64,000 nucleotides of DNA from Phaeocystidibacter luteus (lineage in GTDB: Bacteria > Bacteroidota > Bacteroidia > Flavobacteriales > Schleiferiaceae), in the NCBI RefSeq assembly GCF_008933115.1, contig NZ_WBVO01000001.1, positions 496,001 to 560,000 on the forward strand, given 5' to 3'. The position numbers were made by a program, and so were the translations under genes. Positions 50,365 through 58,581 of this stretch are shown one piece after another. The notes below the pieces were generated by a model. It was given only the letters and a program-made list of their open reading frames with translations. It had not been told where the DNA came from and made no database searches. The first letter of the stretch is position 1. Every line of letters starts with the position of its first letter.

Positions 50365-51015
50365 ATGTTGAGAAAATTACTCTCCGGATTGAGCGTCGCC
50401 TCAATTCTCATCCTCACGAGTTGCTATCCAGGCGGAGCAGAGAACACGCGAGATTTAGACATCGTTATGACCCACTTCGAACCTAGTTTCGAATTCGCGG
50501 GTAAAACGACCTATGCACTTATCGATTCAGTTGTACACATCGGCGATGATGATGAAGCACTCAGCCGTGCTCTGGATGATGATATCCTCGCACGTGTAAA
50601 CTCAAACTTACTCGATAGAAATTACGAGAAGTACGACACCACGAACACGCCTTCCACTACTCCTCCAAACTTCTTGGTAAGAGTATCCTTACTGAAGGTA
50701 ACAGCTTCAGGTACATATTGCTCTTATTACCCAGGCTACGGCTGGGGCTGGTGGGGCGGCTGGGGCTACTGGTACGGCGGGTACCCTGGATATGGCTGGG
50801 GTTACGGCTGGTGTGGCGGTTCATATAGCTACGACATCGGTACACTGGTAATTGAAATGGTTGACCTAGAAGATGCTGATTCGGCTGACGAACTCGACGT
50901 AGTTTGGATGGGCCTTGCCAACGGAATCGCTTCTGGTAACCCACTTTCGAACAGAGATCGCATCTTGGGTGCAATCGACCAAGCATTTGATCAATCACCT
51001 TACCTAATGCCGTAA
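50365..51015 (+). CDS. DUF4136 lipoprotein with Gly/Trp/Tyr-rich insert
   Basis: This 216-residue protein has a lipoprotein signal (LSVASILILTSCYPGG, lipidation Cys about residue 20). It has a DUF4136 domain: TRDLDIVMTHFEPSFEFAGKTTYAL at the start, VVWMGLANGI at the end. In the middle (about residues 115-155) is a low-complexity run built from Gly, Trp and Tyr. DUF4136 proteins are probably outer-membrane lipoproteins of unknown function. It is followed three bases later by a beta-barrel protein gene. Confidence 0.87.
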   Translation: MLRKLLSGLSVASILILTSCYPGGAENTRDLDIVMTHFEPSFEFAGKTTYALIDSVVHIGDDDEALSRALDDDILARVNSNLLDRNYEKYDTTNTPSTTPPNFLVRVSLLKVTASGTYCSYYPGYGWGWWGGWGYWYGGYPGYGWGYGWCGGSYSYDIGTLVIEMVDLEDADSADELDVVWMGLANGIASGNPLSNRDRILGAIDQAFDQSPYLMP

Positions 51016-51018
51016 ATC

Positions 51019-51603
51019 ATGAAAGCAAGATATTTCACCTTCGCACTTCTCCTTTTCGGCTGTATGCTCAATGCTCAGACGTACACGAGAATGTCATACC
51101 CAATAAGCTGGGGCGCTGGCGCCAATACCGGCGAGCGTATTAATAACACTAGCTGGATCGGATATCACCTAGAATTCGGTCACGATGTTCACTCTAACTC
51201 GTTTGTAGGAATTGAAACGGGCTGGGTAACACTGTATGACGAAGTAAATAATGTTACCGAAACCATTGGTTCTACAACAGTTACAGGGAATCAATACCGC
51301 TACCTCAATGTTATTCCGATTCTCTTGAAGTACACTTACCTCTTTGAGAATTCTAGCGAGTACGTTCCTTTCGTAGCAGCTGCCGGCGGAATTAGTTGGG
51401 CCAAGTCAACTACTGACGTTGGTATTTTCAGATTCAACAATGAAGAGTGGCCGTTTACGGTAGGTACTGAAGTGGGTATCAATTTCGATATGGACTACAG
51501 CACGAAGTTCCAGTTGTCTGGATACTATAACTTCCTCGCTAAGCGCGATAACTTGAATTCACAAGCCTATTGGGGCATCCGAATTGGATTTATGTGGATG
51601 TAA
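51019..51603 (+). CDS. Outer-membrane beta-barrel protein
   Basis: This 194-residue protein has a signal peptide (MKARYFTFALLLFGCMLNAQ). Porin-like strands follow, for example WIGYHLEFGHDVHSNSFVGIETGW and LLKYTYLFENS, ending AYWGIRIGFMWM with an aromatic/hydrophobic C-terminus. It is the size of an eight-stranded OmpA/OmpW-like barrel. It is cotranscribed with the DUF4136 lipoprotein. Function unknown. Confidence 0.8.
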   Translation: MKARYFTFALLLFGCMLNAQTYTRMSYPISWGAGANTGERINNTSWIGYHLEFGHDVHSNSFVGIETGWVTLYDEVNNVTETIGSTTVTGNQYRYLNVIPILLKYTYLFENSSEYVPFVAAAGGISWAKSTTDVGIFRFNNEEWPFTVGTEVGINFDMDYSTKFQLSGYYNFLAKRDNLNSQAYWGIRIGFMWM

Positions 51604-51623
51604 AATCGAACAGAGTATTTAGC

Positions 51624-51651
51624 AGAAACCCCGGCGATTCGTCGGGGTTTC
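51624..51651. terminator. Intrinsic-terminator-like hairpin between convergent genes
   Basis: GAAACCCCG, loop GCGATTCGT (some inner pairing possible), CGGGGTTTC. It lies between the barrel gene and the convergent DUF2490 gene. The downstream T run is short. Confidence 0.75.
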
Positions 51652-51657
51652 TTCGTT

Positions 51658-52359
51658 TTAAAGGAAATAACTCACCGCCATCCTTCCCATTGAGCGATCA
51701 GCACCACCATCCAGACTTTGCTCCAAGGTGTAGGTCGCTTCCAATTGCCACTTCGGGGAAATCCTGAAGTTCAATCCTGCTCGATAGCGATTCACCAAAT
51801 CATACTCCCACAGCAATTGAGGGTGATACACCAAGGTTCCGAGAAACTCGACATCAAATGAAGCGCCCAAAACCCGTTCGCCTGATCTAGAACGCCAAAT
51901 GGTGTAACCTAACTCTGGTCGAACCCTTATTCTATCGGCAATGGAAAATCCGTCATATTCTCCTGACTCCCATTCAAAGAAGCCCCGAACTTCATTTCTG
52001 AGATAGAGATGTATATCCATGTTAGAAGCATTCGCAACTCGGAATCGCCATCCATCGAAGTACCGAAGCTCCACAAGGTCAAACTCCAATTGATAATTGA
52101 CGGAAGCTGGAACGATAGCACCTCCCCTATCTCTTCTATACGTATCACTAATCGTGTGCTGATAGGAATACCTGAACAGCTGCTGGGTAAAATCGATATA
52201 CTTCCACCTATGGCGGATACTCATTTCCGCCACTTGCTGAACCTCATCATCACCCCAGTGTAATTGAACGTCTGCCCACGAATCATAATTGATTTGTCCA
52301 CGAACTGTCCACGTGGACAAAAGGAGGACAACCAACAGAAATGTGCGCCAGAACTTCAT
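51658..52359 (-). CDS. DUF2490 outer-membrane protein
   Basis: This 233-residue protein has a signal peptide (MKFWRTFLLVVLLLSTWTVRGQ) and the DUF2490 beta-strand pattern (YSYQHTISDTYRRDRGG, NYQLEFDLVELRYFDGWRFR, LEATYTLEQSLDGG). It ends in hydrophobic MAVSYFL, as expected for an outer-membrane barrel. It starts immediately after the stop of the DUF481 gene, so the two are cotranscribed. Function unknown. Confidence 0.85.
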   Translation of the reverse strand: MKFWRTFLLVVLLLSTWTVRGQINYDSWADVQLHWGDDEVQQVAEMSIRHRWKYIDFTQQLFRYSYQHTISDTYRRDRGGAIVPASVNYQLEFDLVELRYFDGWRFRVANASNMDIHLYLRNEVRGFFEWESGEYDGFSIADRIRVRPELGYTIWRSRSGERVLGASFDVEFLGTLVYHPQLLWEYDLVNRYRAGLNFRISPKWQLEATYTLEQSLDGGADRSMGRMAVSYFL

Positions 52360-53373
52360 TTACAAGGAGTATGAAATGCCTGAAACAATGCCGTAGTCAA
52401 GCGCGGCTTGCCCGGTAGAAGGCGACTGGCTATCGTAGTTGTCATAAACTTTGATATCAATCGAAAGGTCGTCAATGATTTCCCATCTCAGGCGTAGCTC
52501 GCCATCGTGACGAATACGTCCAATTTCAGTGAGCCCCACATACACGGATTGTTCAAAAATCAGGCTGATATTCGGGTCACGATACTTGAAGAAGCGAAAG
52601 TTGGTGAAAATGGGTAATTCCCAGGATTGTAGATCTACACCTTCGAAGTTCTCTTCCGTGTTGTAAACCACACCCGCACCAAGCGCAAGTCGCATTTGGT
52701 TGGTGATGTATTGGGAATAGGTCATACCCGAACCCGACTGATATCGATAGAGCAATCCGAGTTGCTCATTCCGTTGATAGGTGACGAGTCCAAAGACCGA
52801 CCATTTTTGAGAGACATAGCGATTGACTACGAAGCTCGCTTCCTCCCTTTCCCTGAGGAAGATCCCATCTTCACTCGTGAAAATGGCGCTGCCAGTAAAA
52901 TCTAAATCTGTCGTTTCCCCTTTGTAATGGATGTTTAAGTCAAAGTTGAATCGACCAATATCACTGCTTCGTGTATAGGAATACCCCGCGCCAATGAGGC
53001 CGCTCCATCTTTCCAAAAAATCTTCCTCATACCCCGTTAAGTAAGCCAACTCGCGCAATGGAATTTCAAGGGAATCAATGAGATCATAGATGACCACTTC
53101 TCCAGTGTCTCCCGGAAGAACCCACCCAAAATGCTCCCCTCCTTGCAGGGTGCGCATTCGATAAAAGTTGGATGTAGCCTTGAAGGTTGCAACCTCGTAG
53201 TGTTTTACCTCCACATCGTCAATAACCTCGGCGTCGAAGGTCATTATTCCAATATCAATCGATTTGAATTCACCGTAGAGCATTTGTCCATTCTTCAACC
53301 ACAGCGTATCGAATTGTGCCGATGCGGATATTGAGAAGATGGACAGTAGAGCTATGGTGAAACGTAGAATCAA
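52360..53373 (-). CDS. DUF481 outer-membrane protein
   Basis: This 337-residue protein has a signal peptide (MILRFTIALLSIFSISASAQ). A short N-terminal domain follows, with LWLKNGQMLYGEFKSIDIG (an LSm-like strand pattern often seen before DUF481). The DUF481 barrel comes last (about 125-337; GAGYSYTRSSDIGRFNFDL, LRLRWEIIDDLSIDIKVYDN). The start is TTG; no ATG is available nearby in frame. Such proteins are salt-induced or outer-membrane proteins of unknown role. It lies upstream of the DUF2490 gene. Confidence 0.85.
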   Translation of the reverse strand: MILRFTIALLSIFSISASAQFDTLWLKNGQMLYGEFKSIDIGIMTFDAEVIDDVEVKHYEVATFKATSNFYRMRTLQGGEHFGWVLPGDTGEVVIYDLIDSLEIPLRELAYLTGYEEDFLERWSGLIGAGYSYTRSSDIGRFNFDLNIHYKGETTDLDFTGSAIFTSEDGIFLREREEASFVVNRYVSQKWSVFGLVTYQRNEQLGLLYRYQSGSGMTYSQYITNQMRLALGAGVVYNTEENFEGVDLQSWELPIFTNFRFFKYRDPNISLIFEQSVYVGLTEIGRIRHDGELRLRWEIIDDLSIDIKVYDNYDSQSPSTGQAALDYGIVSGISYSL

Positions 53374-53391
53374 CGCAATGAGATTTCAGAA

Positions 53392-53685
53392 TTATGAAAA
53401 GACGATGTCCTTTACCAACTCCTTGCCGATGGATTCGTTCAGCGCGGCGGCAAGTTTTGTGCGATTCATTGAAAGCTCCTGCCTGAGTGATGATGAATCC
53501 AACTTCACGCGGACCAAGCCATTCGCCTCCAAACGAATCTGGGTTGTTCTTCGGTCGATTGCAGGGCCAAGCACCTTCGACCAAGCCGCAACTATCTCTG
53601 CTTCAGCCAGCTTGCCTGAAAGTTCATGCTTCTTTACAAAGGCCTTGATGGCCTCACCTAAACTCTGTTCGTTTGATCTCTTCAT
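53392..53685 (-). CDS. DUF721 (DciA-like) protein
   Basis: This 97-residue protein has the DUF721 pattern (SLGEAIKAFVKKHELSGKLAEAEIVAAWSKVLGPAI; LRQELSMNRTKL). DciA, the founding relative, loads the replicative helicase in bacteria lacking DnaC. The short Bacteroidota form is assumed but not proven to do the same. It overlaps the end of recF as ATGA, and recF-DUF721 pairing is widespread. Confidence 0.88.
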   Translation of the reverse strand: MKRSNEQSLGEAIKAFVKKHELSGKLAEAEIVAAWSKVLGPAIDRRTTQIRLEANGLVRVKLDSSSLRQELSMNRTKLAAALNESIGKELVKDIVFS

Positions 53686-54803
53686 TCCTCCAAAGGTGCG
53701 ATTTCTCCGTTCGATGTCACATTAAAGACTCTGCTTTCCTCGGCAATTCTCTTCACAATCCCCCCAGTACGCTCGGCGTGGGTGTCGGTAATGAAAATCT
53801 GACCGAAACGATGGTCGTTCACCATACTAATGATGGATTCCACCCTTTTCTCGTCTAATTTATCAAAGATATCATCTAGTAGAAGGATTGGCTTTCTCCC
53901 AGTAATCTCCTTTAGAAAGTCAAACTGGGCGAGCTTCAATGCAATGGTAAAAGTCTTCTGTTGTCCTTGAGACCCCGTTTTCTTGAGCGGATAAGATCTA
54001 AGTGAAAAAGCGAGATCGTCTTTGTGAATCCCTACAGATGTATACTGAAGAACTCTGTCTTTTTGAAGTGAAGCTTTCAAAGCTTCGTCCATGTTCATCT
54101 CATTCAACTTTGATGAATATGTGATGCTGACGTCTTCTTGTTCACCAGCAATGGTTGCGTATGCCTCCAACATGATTGGCTTCATCTGCTCCATGAATGC
54201 GCTTCTACGCTGGTGAATTCGATGTCCACGCTCGATCAGTTGCTCATCGTATATCTCTAGCTGTGCAGGGTCGAATACACCGTTCTTTGCAAAATATTTA
54301 AGGAGACTATTTCTCTGAGTCAGTGCCTTATTATAGGATAACAGATCGTCGAGATAATGCTTGTCGCTCTGTGAAATCACTCCATCCATGAACTTGCGCC
54401 GAACTTCTGAACCGTCAAGGATTAGATCTCTGTCGGCCGGAGAAATCATCACGAGTGGAATTTCCCCAATGTGATCGGCGAGTCTTTCGTAGTCCTTCTT
54501 ATTCTTCTTGAATGTCTTCTTTTGACCGCGTTTAACCCCGCAGTAGATGTGATCTTTCCCTTGATCTGATTCAAAATCCCCCTCGATAACCATAAAAGGT
54601 TGATCATGTCGAATATTCTGAGAATCAACCGGATTGAAGTAGCTTTTGGTGACGGCGAGGTAGTGAATGGCATCGAGGACATTGGTTTTACCCACACCGT
54701 TATCGCCAACAAAAACATTCACTTTGGGAGAGAACACGAGGTTCGCTTCCGGATAGTTCTTAAAATCAAGCAGATGGAGATTTGATATGACGGCCGTATT
54801 CAT
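53682..54803 (-). CDS. recF: DNA replication and repair protein RecF
   Basis: This 373-residue SMC-like ATPase loads RecA at single-strand gaps. It has HLLDFKNYPEANL, Walker A VGDNGVGKTNVLDAI, signature TGSQGQQKTFTIALKLAQ, Walker B PILLLDDIFDKLD and the D-loop region. Length is normal. A full -7 box lies only five bases before the ATG, so the mRNA may be leaderless. It is divergent from the TPR-ribH pair and followed by DUF721. Confidence 0.96.
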   Translation of the reverse strand: MNTAVISNLHLLDFKNYPEANLVFSPKVNVFVGDNGVGKTNVLDAIHYLAVTKSYFNPVDSQNIRHDQPFMVIEGDFESDQGKDHIYCGVKRGQKKTFKKNKKDYERLADHIGEIPLVMISPADRDLILDGSEVRRKFMDGVISQSDKHYLDDLLSYNKALTQRNSLLKYFAKNGVFDPAQLEIYDEQLIERGHRIHQRRSAFMEQMKPIMLEAYATIAGEQEDVSITYSSKLNEMNMDEALKASLQKDRVLQYTSVGIHKDDLAFSLRSYPLKKTGSQGQQKTFTIALKLAQFDFLKEITGRKPILLLDDIFDKLDEKRVESIISMVNDHRFGQIFITDTHAERTGGIVKRIAEESRVFNVTSNGEIAPLEE

Positions 54804-54808
54804 GGACT

Positions 54809-54871
54809 CAAAAGTACGAGAAAGACTGGGTTCACAAGAACTTGGACGGTATCATAAAAATGGTATTTTTG
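54809..54871. promoter_or_regulatory. Back-to-back promoters of recF and the TPR-ribH operon
   Basis: Leftward: TTG (54837-54835), 18 bases, TACTTTTG (54816-54809). Rightward: TTG (54842-54844), 19 bases, TATTTTTG (54864-54871). Both -7 boxes are full matches. The two -33 elements are four bases apart, inside CAAGAACTTG. Confidence 0.75.
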
Positions 54872-54893
54872 CGGTCTGTCAATTAGACTATAC

Positions 54894-55592
54894 ATGGCAA
54901 AGAAGAAACAAAACCAAGAAGTACACAGCCCAATTGAAGGTGTTGAAGAGAGCATCTCAAGAGCTGAACAGTTTATCGAGAACAACCTGCGCTCCGTAGG
55001 TATCGCTATCGGCGCGGTAATCGCTGTTATCCTCCTCTATTTCGGATATCAGTCATACATCGTTGAACCAGCTGAACTCGAAGCACAGCAAGCAATATTC
55101 CCTGCACAAGAATATTTTGAGGCTGACTCATTGAATAAAGCGTTGAACGGTTATGCCGGTAACATGGGATTTGTTCAGGTAGCTGACGAATTCAGTGGCA
55201 CAAAGGCAGGTAACCTTGCAAACTACTATGCGGGTGTTTGTTACTTGAATACTGGAGATTACAAGAATGCTATCGCTTACTTGGAAGACTTCTCTAGCAA
55301 TGACGGAACAATGAACGTTATCGCGACAGGAGCTATTGGCGATGCTTTCCACGAGCTGAACCAGCCAGAAGAAGCCCTAGAATACTACGAGAAGGCTGCT
55401 GGTCTTTCTGGAAATGAATTCACTACCCCAATCTATCTTCAAAAGGCAGCAAAAACTGCTGAAATGTTGAAAGACTGGAAGACTGCTCTCAAGTACTACA
55501 ACCGCATGAGAGAAGAATTCCCTAACGCAGATCAGTCGAGAGACGTTGAAAAGTTCATTTCTTACTGTGAAGCCAAAGTAGCACAGAGCTAA
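54894..55592 (+). CDS. Membrane-anchored TPR protein (YfgM-like)
   Basis: This 232-residue protein has a basic/charged N-terminus and one transmembrane helix (about 38-57, VGIAIGAVIAVILLYFGYQ). Three TPR-like repeats (ANYYAGVCYLNTGDYKNAI, GAIGDAFHELNQPEEAL, DWKTALKYYNRMREEFP) follow. This is the YfgM arrangement, a periplasmic chaperone partner at the Sec translocon in E. coli; its role here is inferred. Its stop overlaps the ribH start (TAATG). The recF-TPR-ribH neighbourhood is conserved in Bacteroidota. Confidence 0.88.
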   Translation: MAKKKQNQEVHSPIEGVEESISRAEQFIENNLRSVGIAIGAVIAVILLYFGYQSYIVEPAELEAQQAIFPAQEYFEADSLNKALNGYAGNMGFVQVADEFSGTKAGNLANYYAGVCYLNTGDYKNAIAYLEDFSSNDGTMNVIATGAIGDAFHELNQPEEALEYYEKAAGLSGNEFTTPIYLQKAAKTAEMLKDWKTALKYYNRMREEFPNADQSRDVEKFISYCEAKVAQS

Positions 55593-56086
55593 TGGCAACA
55601 GCGAATAAGAACTTATCGAACTACGATAAAAACACAATGCCGAACGCGTCTCAGATGCGCTTCGGCATTGTTGTTTCTGAATGGAACGAAGAGATCACCG
55701 AAGGACTCTACAACGGGGCATACGAAACACTTGTTGACCTAGGGGTTCTTCCAGATAACATCGTTCGAGAAAACGTTCCAGGGTCTTTCGAATTGCCATT
55801 CGGCGCAAAGCTCATTCTGGAAAACGACAAGGTCGATGCAGTGATCGCCATTGGTGTAGTCATTCAAGGCGAGACCAAGCACTTCGATTTCGTTTGTCAT
55901 GGCGTAACACAAGGCATTGTTGAGCTCAACCATCACTACTCTGCCCCAACCATTTTCTGCGTACTCACCGATATGAATATCGAACAGAGCCGTGCGCGCT
56001 CGGGTGGAGAACATGGAAACAAAGGCGTAGAAGCCGCCGTTGCCGCCGTGAAAATGGTGGATTTGTGCAAGAGAAAGGCTCGATAA
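55592..56086 (+). CDS. ribH: 6,7-dimethyl-8-ribityllumazine synthase
   Basis: This 164-residue enzyme catalyses the penultimate step of riboflavin synthesis. Motifs are FGIVVSEWNEEITEGLYNGA, the NVPGSFELPFGAK loop, IAIGVVIQGETKHFDFVC with the catalytic His, and GHG-equivalent GEHGNKGVEAA near the C-terminus. An N-terminal extension of about 20 residues is usual in this phylum. It is coupled to the upstream TPR gene by a one-base overlap. Confidence 0.96.
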   Translation: MATANKNLSNYDKNTMPNASQMRFGIVVSEWNEEITEGLYNGAYETLVDLGVLPDNIVRENVPGSFELPFGAKLILENDKVDAVIAIGVVIQGETKHFDFVCHGVTQGIVELNHHYSAPTIFCVLTDMNIEQSRARSGGEHGNKGVEAAVAAVKMVDLCKRKAR

Positions 56087-56142
56087 CGCGCGTTTTGAAA
56101 TGTAGTTCCGTAAATTAGTCCATCAACAAAAATGGACTAACC

Positions 56143-56823
56143 ATGAGACATTTTTTCACCCTAGCCTTTGCCGTTCTCCTCACCACCTTGGGGATGGCTC
56201 AAGAAAGACGAACGCTCACTACTGAGGAGTTCACCAAAATTGAAATTTCTGGAAGTTATACCGTATTCCTTCGCCAAGGCCCTTCTTGCGAAGTAATCGC
56301 CATGTCCGAGAACTTCGACGATATTGAAGTTGAAGTTGAAGACGGCACCTTGAGTATCGCTCACGACAACGACATGTGGGAATGGTCGAGTGACGACGAT
56401 GAAACTCGCATCTACATAACCGTTCAGAACTTGTCGGACATTGAAATTTCAGGTGCAGTTACGCTTGAATCAAAAAACACGATTGACGCCACCAACCTCA
56501 CCGTTTCTACCAGTGGAGCAAGCGAAATCTATCTTTCCATCGATGTTTCTAGTCTCGATTTAGAATCTGCCGGAGCAAGCGAAATCACCCTGCGCGGTAA
56601 AGCGAGATCTGCCGAGTTTGAACTTATGGGCGCTTCCGAAATCGAGGCGTTTGAACTCATCGTGAACCGCATGGAAATTGAAACGATGGGCGCTAGTTCG
56701 GCTCGTGTTCATGTGCTCGACACGCTTGAAGTAGAAGCTATGGGGGCATCAGACATTGAGTATAAGGGCGACCCACAAATCGAATCAGAGCTCTCCTACG
56801 CTTCTTCTCTTACCAAACGATAA
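56143..56823 (+). CDS. DUF2807 (head GIN) secreted protein
   Basis: This 226-residue protein has a signal peptide (MRHFFTLAFAVLLTTLGMAQ) and a DUF2807 beta-helix domain. The domain opens FTKIEISGSYTVFLRQG, and repeating rungs carry GASEI-type turns (SGASEIYL, AGASEITL, MGASEIEA, MGASSARV, MGASDIEY). Family members are surface or periplasmic proteins of unknown function. It lies 57 bases after ribH and 15 bases before the phosphomutase gene. Confidence 0.88.
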   Translation: MRHFFTLAFAVLLTTLGMAQERRTLTTEEFTKIEISGSYTVFLRQGPSCEVIAMSENFDDIEVEVEDGTLSIAHDNDMWEWSSDDDETRIYITVQNLSDIEISGAVTLESKNTIDATNLTVSTSGASEIYLSIDVSSLDLESAGASEITLRGKARSAEFELMGASEIEAFELIVNRMEIETMGASSARVHVLDTLEVEAMGASDIEYKGDPQIESELSYASSLTKR

Positions 56824-56838
56824 AATCCAACACACCCT

Positions 56839-58554
56839 ATGACCTTGGATCCGAACATCCTCAAGAAAGCTGAATCTTGGCTGCGCGAACCCATTGATGG
56901 CAAAGCTCAAGCCGAGGTTAGACGTATGATTGACACCGACCACGACGCGCTGGTTGAATGCTTTTATAAAGACCTCGACTTTGGAACCGGCGGAATGCGC
57001 GGAATCATGGGTGTAGGTTCAAACCGCATTAATCGTTACACCCTCGGGCAAGCAACACAGGGATTGTCGAACTACCTCAGAAAACAGTTCCCAAACGAGA
57101 CTATTTCGGTAGCTATCGCTTTTGATTCAAGGAATAATTCCGACACCCTTGCACTCGATGTGGCAAAGGTGTTTGCGGCCAATGGTATTTCTGTTCGACT
57201 CTTCGAGAGCCTTCGTCCGACTCCCGAGCTCTCGTTCACCATCAGACATCTGAATTGCCACGCTGGAATCGTTCTCACCGCCTCGCACAACCCCAAGGAA
57301 TACAACGGCTATAAGGTCTATTGGAATGATGGAGGTCAGCTCGTACCTCCGCATGACAAGGCCATCATTGAAGAAGTGAGAAACGTAGAACTATCTCAAG
57401 TTCAGTTCTCGAATGATGACGCAATGATTAAGCGCATCGGCGAATCTGTTGACCGCGCCTACCTAGAGCAAGTACAGCAATTATCCATTGGCAATGCCGG
57501 GAAAGATGAACTCAAGATTGTTTTCACCCCGCTCCACGGCACCAGTGTAGTTCTGATGGAACAAGCACTAAAACTCACTGGATTCAAGAATGTTAGTCTC
57601 GTTGTAGATCAATCCGAACCTGATGGAAATTTCCCAACAGTTGATTCCCCAAACCCCGAAGAAGCCGCTGCGCTCGACATGGCCGTAAAACAAGCCGACC
57701 GTGAAGGAGCCGACTTGGTGATTGGGTGCGATCCCGACACGGACCGCGTTGGTATTGCTGTTCGTGACCACGCGGGAAATATGAAACTCCTAAACGGTAA
57801 CCAAACGGGTGCCGTTCTGATGGACTATATTCTTGGTCAACTTCACGCTAAGGGCAAACTTCCTAGCAACGCGTTCTCTGCAACGACCATTGTAACGAGT
57901 AACTTGATGGAGGATATCGCATTGGGTTACGGAGTTGAATCTATGCGCTGCCTTACAGGATTTAAGTGGATTGCCGATTTGATTCGTGAGAATGAAGGCG
58001 CTAAGAAGTTCATTGTGGGCGGCGAAGAGAGTTATGGCTATATGGTTGGTGACTTCGTCAGAGACAAAGACGCCATATCTGCGGCTGTAATGATTGCCGA
58101 AGCTGCAGCCTATGCAAAGTCCATTGGTTCGAGCTACCTAGGTCTACTCGATGAAATTCACAAGAAGCATGGATTCTATCTGGAGCGATTGATTTCAATC
58201 AAAAAAGAAGGAAAGGCTGGTGCCGAAGCCATCGCGAAGATGATGGAAGACCTACGCGCAAATCCACCAAAAGAGCTTGCCGAAAGAAAAGTAGTAGAAC
58301 TAAAAGACTATCAGCAAGGCATCATTCGCAACTTGGTGGATGGAACGGAAAAACCAACCGGCTTACCGAAGAGCAATGTGATCCAAGTTGTTAATGAGAA
58401 TGGCGATATCGCGACAGCTCGTCCTTCGGGAACTGAGCCGAAGATTAAGTTTTATTTCTCCGTAAAACGCGATTGGACCGGTGGTTCTTCGACCGAAATG
58501 GAGACGAAACTGAACGGCATCATCGACCGTATGCTGAAGGATTTGTCGATATAA
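56839..58554 (+). CDS. Phospho-sugar mutase (phosphoglucomutase/phosphomannomutase family)
   Basis: This 571-residue alpha-D-phosphohexomutase has GTGGMRGIMGVG at the N-terminus and the phosphoserine loop TASHNPKEYNGYKVYW. The metal-binding loop is GCDPDTDRVGI, the sugar-binding loop GGEESYGYMVG, and the C-terminal phosphate site ARPSGTEPKIKFY. The long form (about 570 residues) is usual for this Bacteroidota/Firmicutes subgroup. It interconverts hexose 1- and 6-phosphates; glucose versus mannose cannot be settled by eye. Confidence 0.95.
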   Translation: MTLDPNILKKAESWLREPIDGKAQAEVRRMIDTDHDALVECFYKDLDFGTGGMRGIMGVGSNRINRYTLGQATQGLSNYLRKQFPNETISVAIAFDSRNNSDTLALDVAKVFAANGISVRLFESLRPTPELSFTIRHLNCHAGIVLTASHNPKEYNGYKVYWNDGGQLVPPHDKAIIEEVRNVELSQVQFSNDDAMIKRIGESVDRAYLEQVQQLSIGNAGKDELKIVFTPLHGTSVVLMEQALKLTGFKNVSLVVDQSEPDGNFPTVDSPNPEEAAALDMAVKQADREGADLVIGCDPDTDRVGIAVRDHAGNMKLLNGNQTGAVLMDYILGQLHAKGKLPSNAFSATTIVTSNLMEDIALGYGVESMRCLTGFKWIADLIRENEGAKKFIVGGEESYGYMVGDFVRDKDAISAAVMIAEAAAYAKSIGSSYLGLLDEIHKKHGFYLERLISIKKEGKAGAEAIAKMMEDLRANPPKELAERKVVELKDYQQGIIRNLVDGTEKPTGLPKSNVIQVVNENGDIATARPSGTEPKIKFYFSVKRDWTGGSSTEMETKLNGIIDRMLKDLSI

Positions 58555-58581
58555 CCTGACTTCAAACCTCACCTTTATCCT

